From Gonapodya sp. JEL0774 (Eukaryota; Monoblepharomycota; Monoblepharidomycetes; Monoblepharidales; Gonapodyaceae), in assembly GCA_027604505.1 (NCBI GenBank), contig JADIIX010000031.1:117587-181586 (forward strand): a stretch of 64,000 bases of DNA. Reading direction: 5' to 3'. Below, in pieces: positions 21,723 through 33,865 of this stretch. Each line of letters starts with the position of its first letter. The first letter of the stretch is position 1. Both the position numbers and the translations under genes were made by a program. The notes under the pieces were generated by a model. It saw only the letters and a list, made by a program, of their open reading frames with translations, did not search any database and was not told the DNA's origin.

Positions 21723-23319
21723 ATGCCCATCCACCCGTCCCCCACCGACTCCCTGCTGCTCGCAGCCGTCGAGTCCGGCTCCTACGCCGACGTCCGAGCC
21801 GCCATCGCTCAGGGCGCAGTTCCCAACAATGCCCGCAAACTCGTGACGCTATTTGCGGGGTACGCCGAAGATGGCGGACGGTGGAAGACTGGCAGTGATA
21901 CCGTGGTGGCGGAGGGGGTGTTGGCAGTCGCTATCAGGAATGGAGACAGCGATTTGGTGGCTGAGTTGATTCGAGCCGGTGAGTAATCGGATGAGCTGGA
22001 ATGGTTGAAATACTCGTTGGAATTGTTGGTCAGGATGTGGTCTCGGTCTCGTGGATTGAAAATGGTTCGGGAGGTATCCAAAGTCCGTTTTCTCGGGCCA
22101 ACATCCAGCACATTCTTTTGCGTCATATCGCTTGCAGTTGTGTATTGGACATAGCAGATCATCGTGCTGGTGTTCCCGGCTGTCTGTATTCACCTTCCCT
22201 CTTTAGGTGCCGACCCCTCACTCCCCATCTCCTGGCAACTTCCCGCCACCGCCACGTCCTGGACGTCCAGCACTTGGAGCGACCGCTGGCCCACATGGCG
22301 CTCCTTTACATTCCCATCGGCACTCGATATGGCCATTTCGTGCTCGGGCAATGTCTTTTTCAACAAACCAGGTGGCAAAGTGACATATAACAACCCCAGA
22401 GAGATCAACGACGTGTGTGTGACCATCAACGTCAAACCGAGTGTCGAGGTCGTCAGGGGTCTGGTGAATGGTGGAGCGTCAGTGACTGAGAGGCATATCG
22501 AGCGGGCCAGCGACTTGAAGGACCAAAGCATCTTCCGTCTCCTGGACGCACACCGCAAATCGGGAGGATCACCCTCCAAGTCTTCTCAACCTGCCTCCAC
22601 CGGCTTTAAATCTCCCACTCCGGCTGCCGCCATTCCCGCACACCCCATCGTCCCGCTCGGGCCTTCCCCAGCCACCGCCCGCTCTGCCGAGCCCTCAGCC
22701 ACATCCACCCGCACCACTCACGCGCCAGGCCACCACCCCGCCGACCCATCCCTGTTGACCCTCGCCGACCACCTCTCCAAGCACATCTCTGCGTCCTCCA
22801 ACTCCCCGTCGTCCCCCGACACTCGCCTCCTCACCGCCCTCCAACTCATGCTGGCCGACGTCCAGCGATCCATCTCGGACCACCACTCGCGTTTGATTGC
22901 TCTCGAGGAGGACAACTCGGTACTGGTCGCCAGGGTTGAGGCGCTCGAGATCGGTGGATCCGAGTCTGGATTCACCAGGCCCAGACGGGTCGTGAGGGGC
23001 ACAAGAGCGTTCCAACCACAGGCGGGAGACGAATTGCCCATTGCAGTTGACGATGAAGTGTTTTGGGCGGAAGGGTATGCGGATGGGTGGGGGAACGTGA
23101 GTTGGGTCAATTGATGGAGCTCCAGCTGTTCACTTTGCACGTTTTCGAAAACGCCACGCTCACTCCACACTGCGCACCCTTTCGAACCCCAACACTCAGG
23201 GGTACAATCTTTCGACCCTCCGATCCGGCTACTTTCCCCTCTCGTACACCACAGCGTCGGCCTCAGGTTCGACCACCGGCGGGCTCCCAGCCCGTGTCCA
23301 GAGCGCCGCCAGAAAGTGA
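21723..23319 (+). CDS. Ankyrin-like / coiled-coil / SH3 protein, ~421 aa
   Basis: Three exons (21723-21978, 22207-23096, 23200-23319) join in phase, 1266 nt with the stop. Residues ~1-85 (LLLAAVESGSYADVRAAIAQ; LAVAIRNGDSDLVAELIRAG) and ~130-190 (SVEVVRGLVNGGASVTERHI, FRLLDAHRKSGG) resemble ankyrin-type helix pairs, though divergent. A Pro/Ser-rich linker follows, then a predicted coiled coil (LLTALQLMLADVQRS ... HHSRLIALEEDNSVLVARVE). The C-terminus is an SH3 domain split by the last intron: RVVRGTRAFQPQAGDELPI (ALYDF/DEL region), VFWAEGYADGWG (DGWW position) and GYNLSTLRSGYFPLSYTT (the G-x-FP-x-x-Y end). The second Trp of the usual pair is Gly. The layout suits a cytoplasmic adaptor that binds Pro-rich partners; the partners are unknown. 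Confidence 0.75.
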
Positions 23320-24009
23320 AGAGGGCCTCGAAGTTGGAAGGCAGGCAGAGACCGCGACTTGGATGGGTTTGAGTGGAAGAACGTGGTTGGACGTGGTGCT
23401 GATTGGGGTGGCCGGGGTAGGGGGTTTCTTGGGGCTGATTTGAACAATGCCGGTACTGTTGATATGTAGTTGGATCGCACACTCTTTAGTTTCTTTATAC
23501 AGCATTTATGAAAAATGTGTGTGGAAAAAGTCGCGAAAATACTTTGGTATGTCTTGCAACGTTCCCGTACCGCTAGGTGCCGGTTCTTGTAATCTCGCTC
23601 TCTCCCAAATAAAGGATTCGCTCGGTGGAATCAGATTCCCGCAACTCTAGATTTCAGCGGACATTTCTCTCGTTTGAAGTCACGAAGAAGCGACTGCTTA
23701 CGGACATTTCAAGGGAGCGAGCGGGTCCATTTCGCTTTCCTTCTTGACTTGATTTCCGACACATTGGGAGATTCGACTCTTTCGGCAACAGCTGTCGAAG
23801 TTTCTGTAGTGAATTTACCTGTAACGGAGATCTGGAAGTTCGAGGTGCGTTGAACGAATCAGTTCAATCAAAAGTTTTGTCACAGGCATTATTCAATCGA
23901 TTGCCTCTAGCACTCTCGGCCTTCCCGAATCAAATTAAATAGGGCAGCTACGCTCTCTCTAGAGCGGCGAATCGCATAGTCACCAGGTTGAGATTTTCTC
24001 GTTGTCGTG
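23320..24009. other. Intergenic, no gene seen
   Basis: Between the SH3 gene and the first F-box-like pseudogene, both plus. It contains the 3' end of the former and the upstream region of the latter. No frame worth reporting. Confidence 0.4.
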
Positions 24010-25498
24010 ATGCCCGGGAAGAAATCGCGGAAAACGGGACGGAGAGGGACAGACGCGGACCCTCGACTCGAAACCCACAGACTGCTCCTCCTTCGTCAGA
24101 AAATGCGGCAGTCCGCCCTCGCTGGGGTGACCTGATTCCGTCCGAGATTCTCACTCGAATCATCTCCTTTATGAGCTTTTCACGGCAGGCCAAACAACCA
24201 ACACTTCGAGCGGTGGGACGCCGGTGGTGCGAGCTACACGATGAGCACGTCTTGAATGGTATCAAAAGGCTGTTTGAGAAACGGATGTTGGTGGACCAGT
24301 TTGATGTCGGGTGGTTGGTTCCAGTGGCGTGCAGGGCGATATTCGTTGCTGCCGAACAAGCGGGGACTGACTCAGACCGGGCCAACGCAACTCTCACACA
24401 GATCTGGGCGGATGATGCGCCGATATGGAAGTCAGAAATACTCATTGGATGGATACAACGCCTTGCGCCCGTTGCAACAAACTGCGGTGGTTTCCAACTC
24501 ATTTTCTCGTGGGGAGACAAGTTTCCGGAAAGGATTCCTGTAACTGCGGGAGCTCGTTTGATCCACAAGCTTCGCATTTCCTGGTTAATGGCTTGTCTGC
24601 GGGATTTGGTGATTCGTATGAACGAGCTAAACGAGGACAAATCTGAGCAAATGGAGTTCAACCACATACACTTTAACATCGTTCTCTCATGGCCATACAT
24701 CAAAGTTCGTGAATCACCACTGCTCATCAACTCTCCTCGACCCGATGCACTGCACGAGATTTCGCACGGACTCGATGACTATGTGTGCCTCGACGACTGG
24801 GTCGTAAATGAGTTCGCACATTGTTACACCTCGGCAACCTTCAACCGAATATTTATTTACGATATTCAAGTGAAGCGTGAAATGGAAGTTTTTCGGGCAA
24901 TTCATAGTAGGAATGTTTCGATCGGAGGAAAGGTACTCCTTCTACGAACGTTGGGAATGACCCGCGCCACTTTGAGAGAGATGATTATGTGATCACCTCA
25001 ACGTCTCGACAGTCTTGATCTGGAAGCATATTCAAAATCCTTCGCAAGGACTCCTCTCCTGGTCATGACTGATTTTGCGGATGTCGCCATCACGTGCTCC
25101 CGTCTCAGAGACGTCTGAGTCCCAACTATGCGCTGTATGTGCTTTTCCTCTACGCCATTGCTGAAACAAAGTTCGCTGCACGATCAAACGTTGCCGACAT
25201 TGTTCACCAAATCTTCTGCGTGATTCACGGATCGGATTCGGGGGAAGTATTGCACGCACTCTCCTTGAGCGCAGCAGTCTGGTCGATGCAACATGTTGTT
25301 GCTTCAGGAGAATTAGACGCAGTGGAATTCTCGAGCATGTTAGAGTACTTGGATCCAGTTGTGGAAGCATGGCGTGCAAAGGCTATCTCACCAAATTTCG
25401 ATACTGAGGGAGTGGACCCGAAGATCGTAAAGCTCTTACGATTTGTGTGCAGGAAGAATGCTGAGTGGTGGCAGAGTATGGTGGCTCTGGAAAAGTAG
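24010..25498 (+). pseudogene. F-box-like gene copy 1, disrupted
   Basis: This is a paralogue of the minus-strand copy at 34458-35977, and comparing the two shows the breaks. The ATG at 24010 opens MPGKKSRKTGRR, matching MRGKKQRKTATR in the other copy, but that frame soon stops. Homology resumes in another frame at VRPRWGDLIPSEILTRIISF (an F-box-like start), so a frameshift lies between about 24040 and 24095. The long middle frame continues through LVDQFDVGWLVPVACRA, APIWKSEIL, GGFQLIFSWGD, SIGGKVLLLRTLGM and LREMIM to a TGA at 24990. Homology goes on beyond it (TPLLVMTDFADVAITCS), then shifts frame again near 25115 into SPNYALYVLFLYAIAETKF and WRAKAISPNFD, ending NAEWWQSMVALEK. One nonsense codon plus two frameshifts make a decayed gene the simplest reading. 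Introns would not explain the breaks, because they would remove conserved residues. Confidence 0.75.
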
Positions 25499-26425
25499 AC
25501 CACAAGCATCGTGATGCGATCCCTATCATCCGTTTATCTGGTTGATATTCCGATGATAGGCGTGAAAGGGTCGTTTTGGAAATTTCCATATTTGGCGCAA
25601 AATCATTGCCATGGACACAAGAGGCAACCTCAGCGTCAACGGGAGGTTCCCAAGCACGTGACTGACGGATGACAATTCATGTACTGATTTCCGCTTTCAA
25701 ATATATTCTAGTACAGCTAATCCCCTGGTGAACCCACGTATGGCTCGTTACAAAATTGTTCATTCAACTTTATGAATTTTGCGTCGGGCATTCGAAAATG
25801 TCTGTCCACAGGGACACATTGTTTCAGAGCACGACTTCGAGTCTTCCCCGCATATAGCGTGTTGCCTGTGCTTTTGACTATTGCATATTCCTCTACTATA
25901 GATATAGGAGGAGAAAGCGTTATGACGTGTGCACAAGTCGTCCATTTCGATAGAAATCGAACATATGCTTGGATCAATTTGAATTGCTCGCTAGAAGATC
26001 ACTGGTAACTATTTTCTGCACCAATCACAATTCAGTCATATAACTCGATATGTAATGAGGGAAAGAGAGAAAAAAGGAAAGAAAAGGAAAGTAACACAAC
26101 CACCACAGCAATGCAACCTCTCGGGCAGCCATTATAAGCGAATGTCCAGATCTGCCAAGAAAGTTTTCAATTAGGTACTGTATTAAACAAAGGGGGGGTT
26201 TCCGTTCCAAGGGCAGGGTAGAGCCAAGGCGAATGTCGGTAGTTTTTGGCGTTTCTCATCGTTGATAGGTATTTATGCTTTGGGTGTGATGCTGGTGGTT
26301 TCTTGTTGGTTGTAATTTTGTTTTTTGGCAGCTTTAGTCGTCCCGTCCGAACAACTCTCGAAATATAACAAGGCTCGGATTGAAGTAGTCGTCCCCAGAG
26401 GATGTAACAGCAGGGTTCGCGAGTA
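25499..26425. other. Convergent intergenic region, no gene seen
   Basis: Between the 3' ends of the F-box-like pseudogene (plus) and the cyclin gene (minus). A purine-rich run lies near 26058-26092. A plus frame at 25772-26008 was considered but lacks any recognisable feature. Confidence 0.4.
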
Positions 26426-28610
26426 TCAGTAAGGTTTGTATCTCGAACTGGACCCTTCGAGCGTCCCACCGGGTCTTCTCGGTCCCGTGCTACTCGATCC
26501 ACCGTGATCTCGTGCACCTCCAGGCTTAGATTTACCTCCTTCTCGATATCCCGGCTGTTGGATGCCGCTCGACGATTTGTGACTCGCAGTGCGCGCTGCT
26601 GGTTCACCCATGGGTGGGCTCGGCAAGGTGCTGGCGGCTCGGGAGGACGGAGGATTCTCGGGTGAGGTCCAGCCAGAGGCTTGTGTAGGGGAAGAAGAGG
26701 ATACTGAAGGGGGCGACGTAGGAATGGCAGGGAGGTTCAGTCTTCGACGGTAGAGGGCGATAAGGTCGGCGATACACGCTGGTGCAAGGAAGAGTGGTCA
26801 GGTATTAGAAAGAATCCTTTACCATGAAGCTCGGCAGCGCCCCCTCCCTCTTCATAACACCAAAACTCACCCTTCATCTCAGGTGTGGTGACACCATACC
26901 GAACCCACCACTCCTTTGGGACCATGGATCCCCCTTGCTCCGCGACCCTGTGCCCAGCCAACTCCCCCGCAAAGTAAATCGCCGCACAGGCCAAATTCTC
27001 AAAAGTATAGACCAAGCACGTCCTGGACCCCATCGCATCCGCAACAGTCTTCCTCGCCGCCCTCGCGATCCGATCCGAAAGACCCACGTCGCGGGCCACC
27101 GAGGCGCCGACTTCACGCCACGGGTGCCGTTCCGCGAGGTCGAAGCCCAGCGCGGCGAGCACGGGGGTTTCGGTTCTATCCATGGTCCGCAGCCACGAGT
27201 CGAACTCTGCATCGCCTGGTGCCAGGACACGGCGGTGCTTTCCGGCGGCTTGGGCGACGGCGTTGACGAGGTAGTTGGCGCGGCGGAAGGAGCGGTCGCA
27301 GAGCTTAGAGGCTATGCGAAGGCAGGTGGCGGCGGTGTCGAGGTAAGTTTGTGGAGTGCGGGGGTCGTGGACGGGGGGAGGTGGTGGGGGCGGTGCGGGA
27401 GCGACAGGGGGAGGTGGCGGAGCGTGCGAGGCCGGGTTCAGGGGCGATGATTTCGCGGGTTTGCGGAGGAAGGGGTAGTCGCGTTTCGGTACGGCTGGAG
27501 GTGGTCGAGGTGCGACGGGTTCAGGAGGTGGTGGTGGTACAGGAGGGGGCGGCTTGGGAGGAGGCTGCAGTTCTCGAAACGGTGTTCGAGCGTAATATCG
27601 TTGAAAGAGGAGAGTGGCAAAGTCGACTGTGGTAGAGGTGCTATGGAGATGAGGGGAGAAAGGGCATGAGGATAGGAGTAGCATGGTCGGTGAATGTGTT
27701 GTTGTGGAGGCGTCCGGTGTTTTCAGAAACGTCATCCTTCCACCGCAGTCCCTTTTCTCAAACTCGGATGCAGGAAAAAAAATCTCCAACACTTGGTCCG
27801 TGTTATTGCGTATGCCAGCACTTTATTGTTGCAATCCATGATTGATTGATTCACACCGGTTTCGTAGGGCCGGTCCTATTGCATACCACCAACACAAGAC
27901 CCATTGCGATATCCATGCACAGCACTGTCGCCACGTTTGCATAAGGGTATGCATGACGTGGCATCCGTTTGCCCCTGCAAGCGTCTCTCGCTACTACGAC
28001 CACTCACAATTTGAGTCCCTCACCAACCCTCCTGATAAACGATGCGGCCTTCCACCGCAAGTCGTCTTCCGTCTTGCCTCCTTCAACATTCCTTTGTGGG
28101 TTCATGGCATCTAGTTGAGCATTGGTAAAGAGCCAAGTGTTCCAGTTGCCACCGTAGGGCTCGAGCAGTGATGCCGGGTCCACGGGGATCGGGACGGACG
28201 GGGACGGCGGAGACGGGTACGACTGGGGCCCTGGAGCATCCGCGCGAGGATTTTGTGGCCTGGGAAACGTTGTATCGAACAAACGAATCGGGTGAGCTTG
28301 ATTGATGGTTGGACAGACAGTACAGTACCCCGTGAGGTAACCTCGTCCGGGAAAGGGCCGAATCCATGGAACGGGCGACGAGTCCCAGCCATCGGCTCCG
28401 TAATATGGTTCATGCGCAAGAATGGCATATGGCTTTTGCGGTATCGGTCGTTGCTGCTGTTCCGGTCACAAGGAAAACCCGTTCCCCCGTCAGCCGATTA
28501 CCAATCTCTTGCCCCAGCACTCACCGACTCTCAGCGGACCTCCTGGCGCCATCCCAGCGGCTGTTCGCAGCATACGGGACTTGCAGCGGCGGAAGAATGT
28601 GTGCCGACAT
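26426..28610 (-). CDS. Transcription-type cyclin (cyclin K/T/L-like) with Pro-rich insert in the cyclin box
   Basis: A cyclin of the kind that activates RNA polymerase II CTD kinases (family inference). The first cyclin-box helix is on an exon ending at 28008: NTWLFTNAQLDAMNPQRN, DDLRWKAASFIRRVGEGLK. It joins in phase to exon 27640-26871: TTVDFATLLFQRYYARTPF, then a 70-residue Pro-rich insert (27564-27355), then YLDTAATCLRIASKLCD, VLAPGDAEFDSWL, ALGFDLAERHPWREV and the second fold (SRTCLVYTFENLACAAIYFAG, MVPKEWWVRYGVTTPEM). A final exon, 26778-26426, completes CIADLIALYRRR and a Ser/Pro/Gly-rich tail ending SSSRYKPY. The N-terminus is unresolved: an ATG at 28610 (MSAHILPPLQVPYAANSRW) probably begins it, and the frame between 28450 and 28290 (YYGADGWDSSPVPWIRPFPG) may be coding. 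The cyclin partner is predicted to be a CDK9/12-type kinase. Confidence 0.8.
27355..27564 (-). other. Proline-rich insert within the cyclin box
   Basis: Seventy codons between the second and third cyclin-box helices, with runs of 4-7 prolines around a short non-Pro stretch (KRDYPFLRKPAKSS). No stop and no good GT-AG pair on the coding strand, so it appears to be exonic. Confidence 0.75.
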
Positions 28611-30981
28611 TGCAATATTGCTGGACTCGTTCTGTTGGATTGGCGAATAACAGGTGCAACACTGTCGGCATGACCCTTTGACGTCTTTTCTCCCGCCAGG
28701 CAGCTCACCGAACTTGGACTCTTTTCTTGGTTCCTCCTCTCGCAAAATCGCAGAGTTCCGTTTCAATTTCGGTGCTTGATTGCCGGATTTTGGTGAGTTT
28801 TGCACAACTGCGCCCGGATGGGAACAAAGGTCACCTCAGAACGAATCGACTGAGTGAGGGCAAGTGGACCTGCAAGGAATCCACGCCATGGACGATTTTC
28901 GCAATTCTTTCTCAAATGTATATATTTACGCATGCTAATGGAGCTGAACTGCCGGTTTGATAAATAAATCGTTGTTTGATGCTTGACCGATTATTCAGGT
29001 CATCGCATCACGAAACTCCGATGGAACCTTGTCCGTGTTGCGGAACGACAATCGCCCGCCACTCCGGACATGAATTCCGGTTTTATTATTGCAAACGTGC
29101 TTGTAAACTTGAACCTGTCCTGGAAATCGGACTATGGATTCGTTCCGCCTCGCCTCCCCCCAGAAAAACATTTGGCCCCGCACCGCCGCCTCTTCCGTTC
29201 ACAATGTACACGAGAGTTGATAGCTACATAGCACAAGACAAATCGCACAAACACAGCTTGAATAATTTTCAGCTCATCTCAATGGCTCGTGTTTGATCGA
29301 CGCAAAAGTCGGGATCGGGCAAATTCCGCCGCCGATTGCACCAATCGCATGTCGCCCAGATTTCTATATTTTATTCTAGTCATTTGCTACCGACTGTCGT
29401 AAGGAAAAACAGTCAGTCAGGAGTTCAAATTTTAATCTGGCGGAGCAACATATCCAGATGGCACTTTTCGGCCACCCAAAAATGAATGGAAACTTCAAAT
29501 GCCCTAATCTCGAATATCTCTACAAAGTTGCTTCTCATTGTAAATCTGTTAAATGTCAACTTAAACTTGTCCCCCCACGATCTTTGCCTCATGAGGGTTG
29601 ATGAACCTTCGGCCGATTGGACGCGGCAGGTTCCGCGCTCGGAGTTTCCAGAAGGGTATTCTTTCACCGTTATTATAAGCGGCATCCTTGTATCCGCGCA
29701 TCATTGTCATTCTCGACCCTCCTCATCATACTGGCGATGGGGTGATGACGGAGGAGGTGACGGTGAGGGGGACAAGGGCGCCGCCCATGGTGTCCATAGT
29801 GGACGTAGAGCCGTAGAGGAGTTGAAGGAGTGAGGGTGGGTGGGACGGTGGTACCGCTGTGTGGGACGGGCGGCGAAGGAGTGCCTGCCCTCTCACCTCT
29901 GGCCTCTGCATCATTCGGGGTTCCCAATTATAGACTTATCCTCACTCTGGCAGGCACTTAAAACGTGACCAATTGCGTCTGAGCGCAAAATCCATCAAGC
30001 GTCTGAGCGCAAAATCGATAATGATTCGATCCGTTTGTCTCCCCGATTGTCCCCCTGGGAATGTACCGAAATGTTGAAAGTGAGCGAAACTTTCCAAAAA
30101 ATGCACCGACACCAACAGCACAAAAGTCGTGAAAACGAGGTATCGAAAGATAAAAACACTTGAATACACTTGAACGCTCTTGCATTAAAGATTTTAGGTG
30201 GACAGAAAGTCACGCCGCCCTGAGTTCGCAGGAAGGTCAGAAACGGGTCAACATCAAATTAAATATGGACGGGATACACACATCATCCACCAGGTGATAG
30301 AGTGAGTGGTTCATAGTAACGACTCCAGCAAGTACTCTAACTCTTATGATTCACAAAACATTCATTCTGGATGAACTGGTGAGTTCATGTCGCGATTGTC
30401 TCCCAACGTGTGATGATTTTTCCTTATCCAAATATTTTGCACAGTTCCATTGTCCCATCGTCACCATACCCCACTCAATTATGTACACGAGGAAATGCGT
30501 GATTCCGAACGACATTGGAAAGGACCACGAGTGTAGTTTCGTCTTCTCATGAGTCATGACTGCCTGTAAATAATAAGTGGAGTATCATGGATGAAATTCG
30601 TATTGATGCTATCCAAAGTCATGCCACTAACTGCTAGTGCAGAAGCATTTTAGGAAAAGGAAAGTGATAAGAAATATTGCTGAGGGGCAGGAGTGCATAC
30701 ATATGACCGTGCTGTGCCTTGCAAAATTACCGAATGCGTGCGAATTGGCGAGCTCCACCAACATATGACCAGCCAACCACCAGTGTTGATCGCTCCCACA
30801 CAACTCGTGCCGCATGTCCGGTCCGTGATCCCTCCATTAAATTACCCGTTTTTTCTTGGATCCCCCCGCTCACATTACCGACAGGTCCTGAAATAATCTC
30901 GATTGGCGATGATCTCCGAATTACAGTGCTGTCCTCCCATTACGATCGTACCCCATCACTCGCCAACAGCTGAGTGTCTCC
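28611..30981. other. 2.4-kb intergenic region, no gene seen
   Basis: Between the start of the cyclin gene (minus) and the stop of the membrane-protein gene (minus). It should hold the cyclin promoter. Open frames here (for example 29486-29833 plus and 30346-30552 plus) show no domain or codon pattern that supports them. It contains a 24-nt-period direct repeat. Confidence 0.4.
29975..30016. repeat. Short direct repeat, two copies of an 18-mer
   Basis: GCGTCTGAGCGCAAAATC occurs at 29975-29992 and 29999-30016, separated by 6 nt. Non-coding context. Confidence 0.9.
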
Positions 30982-33865
30982 TCACACCATGTCCACTCTC
31001 CCATGAACCCCTCCTGCCAAAGGGTAGTACTCCCTGCTCGTCCTGATGCTGCTATCCTGACTCAAGGACGTGTCTGCCCGAATCGAACTCCGACCGATCG
31101 TCTCGGGTGGTGACGCAACCAACCCTGCGGACAGCACGGTGCCACTGGTCGTGCTCGCCGCCGTGATCGTGATGGTGGATGAACGTCCTCGGTGGGCTTT
31201 GTTCATGGCGGCACTGTCGCGCGGACTGATACTCCGCGAGGGTTTCTTGATCATGTCGTGGTAAGTAGAGTAGGTTGGTGAAGTGATCCCGCCGTTGTGG
31301 TGGACGTCGTCATGTCCGCTCACACTCCTGGATTTAGACCTCACGGAGGGACTGTTGTTGGCTGACATGGGGATATCTGTACCAATATTGGTGGTCTTGT
31401 GCATGTCCATATGACCGAAGGGAACATCGCGGAGCTCGCTTTCCTCGATCAATCGTCGAGTCGGAACAGGCGCAACAGAAGAAGCTCTCCTAAAGTTCTG
31501 CCGATGTTCGGGCGCATCTTCACGGACACATTGCTTTCGGAGCACCGCACTCTCCCCGTGCACATCAGTACTTCCCCGGCCTCGACCAGATCCCGCGTTC
31601 GCACCACCACCTCGGTCTTCCCGATCGTGACCACCCCTGCCTGTCCCAGTCACACTCCCCCTGGCTCCAGCACACACTCTCTCTCCGTCATAGCTCACTG
31701 GTTCGTCATAAGATGTTGCAGGATCATCGGACGCAGACTGCAAGTGGCCTCCGGCCAGAGGATGCTCGACTTCTCCCATGACAGTCTTTTCCGAGCCGAA
31801 TCCGATCCGATGCTTGTGTCCCTGTCCTGTAAAAGGGATTCTCGGTGCTGGAACAGGAAAATTTGATCCTGCCATCCCACCCACGCCTGAGTGTCCAACG
31901 GAGGCCGTTTCGCCAGTAATGATACTGGACATATCATTTCCATCTTTATACGTCCCTCTTTCATCGTCCTTAACCTGCACATTCGCGACGTCCCACTGTC
32001 CTCCCCCCCCGTACTCATATTCCGACGACCCCCGCCGCGAGGTCCCCGTGTATTCGCTCACACTTGGGGCGCCCCGTCCAACCGACGAAACCGTACCTGT
32101 CCGTTGAGCTCTTCTGCTATCAATCCTTGCAGGAACTTGAACAACACTTGCGCTCCACCCGGACTCGGAGCCGATGGAGGGGGAGCAAGCGAGTGGGTGC
32201 CCGAACGTTTCCCGGTTACCTGATCCCGCTGGCTCATCGCGCTTGATGATGCCTTCGCCAGAGCCGAACACAGATCCTGCGAACGACGATGATTCCGTGG
32301 GGCTTTTGACCGTTTGGTATCCATGCTCGAAGCCTGGGTATCTGGCGGCCGCAGTCAGCGACCTCACCTGGGGTGTTGTGGCGGCGCCGTACAAATCTGT
32401 GCCACCACCATTGACGGCAGCGCGATATATCTCCCCCCACTGCTCAGGTACTGGTAACTGTTCGCCGTCGCCGCTACGCCGCGGCGGTCCATCGTAGGCT
32501 CCGTAACCCATCGACCCATGACCCGGTGAGTGCAGGAGATTGCGTCCACTACGACCGCTCCTGCTGCTGATTTGCGGAGAGGGCAGTGGTGGGTGCTCCG
32601 AGAGGGCGCCAGGACTTCCCAAGGAGCGGAAGCTGCTGATGGTTGGGATCGAGGGAGGGGAGAGAGCGCCTCGGTAACCCGAAAGAGCGGTGGATATAGA
32701 GAGCTTGGTTTCAAGGTTCAGAGACCCAGTCGCTATGTGCGCCGTACTTTCGGACTTGCGATCTTCCTGTGTGTCCCCCAAAGATGTCGTGCCATTCCAT
32801 GCACCAGGAAACAAGCCACTGGCAGTGCTCATTCGACTTGACCTCCCGTTTGCTGAACTCACACGGCTTGTCCGGCTGCTACCAGGCCAAGGTCTCCTTG
32901 ACGACGTGTCAGCACCCTCGCCGAATGTCGGGCTCCATCGGCCCGGCCCACCGTCTTTACTTGTTGTGTCCAGGCCGCGCGGCACGGTGCTGCCCACAAA
33001 CAATGCAATGGGAGCAGGACCGCGGAGGTAGTGGTATCCGATGCCTATCCCTGCGAAGATCGCCAGAAAAAGGACAGCGCCGGAGGCGATGAGAACATTT
33101 TGCAGGGTTATTCCCCCTGCTTCACGGGATGGACCACCAATGTGACCCCCTGTCGTTGACGTGATACCAGACGAATCGGATCCAGTGCCAAAGTCGAGAG
33201 AAGTCACGTTGCGTTGGGGAAACGGAATACTGTAATTCACCGCTGGCGGAAGCGCAGCCTGCCCTGCCGGCCCAGGCGAAGGTGCAGGAATGCGATCGGG
33301 TGCATCAATCTGTAATGATCACGAAACGGAGTTCGGGACGAAAGGTGTTATTCACATAATCGAAGAATGACCTGACCCGACATAATCAGTTTCAAACACA
33401 TGTCTGCACCGCAGATATCTGGACATGTCCACCACAACATCACCTGTCTCGAACTAAACTCACCGTGGCGCAAGAATCCGCCCACATCGACACTGTGCCA
33501 ACTGTAATTAGCAAACCACAAGTTTCCAGTGTCTGGCACACCGGCTGAGTTGTCGAGTACGCATCCAAAATATTACAGTAGGATGTACACGCGCAGCCCC
33601 GGTAGGAAGTCTGGAATGTTTGCCCACTGCTCGGGGATGCGAGAAGGCCGGCGGCGACAACCAAGCAGAGGACGAAGGACACACAAAAGGAAGATTTTGA
33701 ACTCTTTCCAGCGTAGAGCGCTGAGTCTGTCGTTGAATTCGCTGATAAAAGTCGGATGCGTTTGTGAAACCGGGAACGAAATGGTTGTGAGTGCTGGCGT
33801 CCGGTGGAACGATGCCCGAGCGAAGCTGGTCGTGGGCCAACAAGAGACCCCGCGAGAGGTTTCAT
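30982..33865 (-). CDS. Single-pass membrane protein: Cys-rich ectodomain, long Ser/Gly-rich tail
   Basis: Two exons join in phase: one ending at 33464 (before GTGAGT), the next 33309-30982. The N-terminus has a hydrophobic segment (SFCVSFVLCLVVAAGLLASP), a likely signal or anchor sequence, then a compact Cys-rich stretch: GCACTSYCNILDAYSTTQPV, CQTLETCG, WADSCAT, about seven Cys in 45 residues. A Pro-rich stalk (APSPGPAGQAALPPA) leads to one transmembrane helix (TLQNVLIASGAVLFLAIFAG). The remaining ~680 residues are Ser/Gly/Arg-rich, low complexity and probably cytosolic. This resembles fungal surface sensors with small ectodomains and long signalling tails (inference; no named family recognised). 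The start is uncertain: the ATG at 33865 is about 60 codons before the hydrophobic segment, which is far for a signal peptide. In-frame ATGs also exist at 33955 and 33916, and an unseen upstream exon is possible. Confidence 0.65.

Noticed and set aside
24990-25120. An intron as explanation for the stop and frameshift in F-box-like copy 1
   Set aside because: Any GT-AG removal here would delete TPLLVMTDFADVAITCS, which is matched in copy 2, so a broken gene is more likely.
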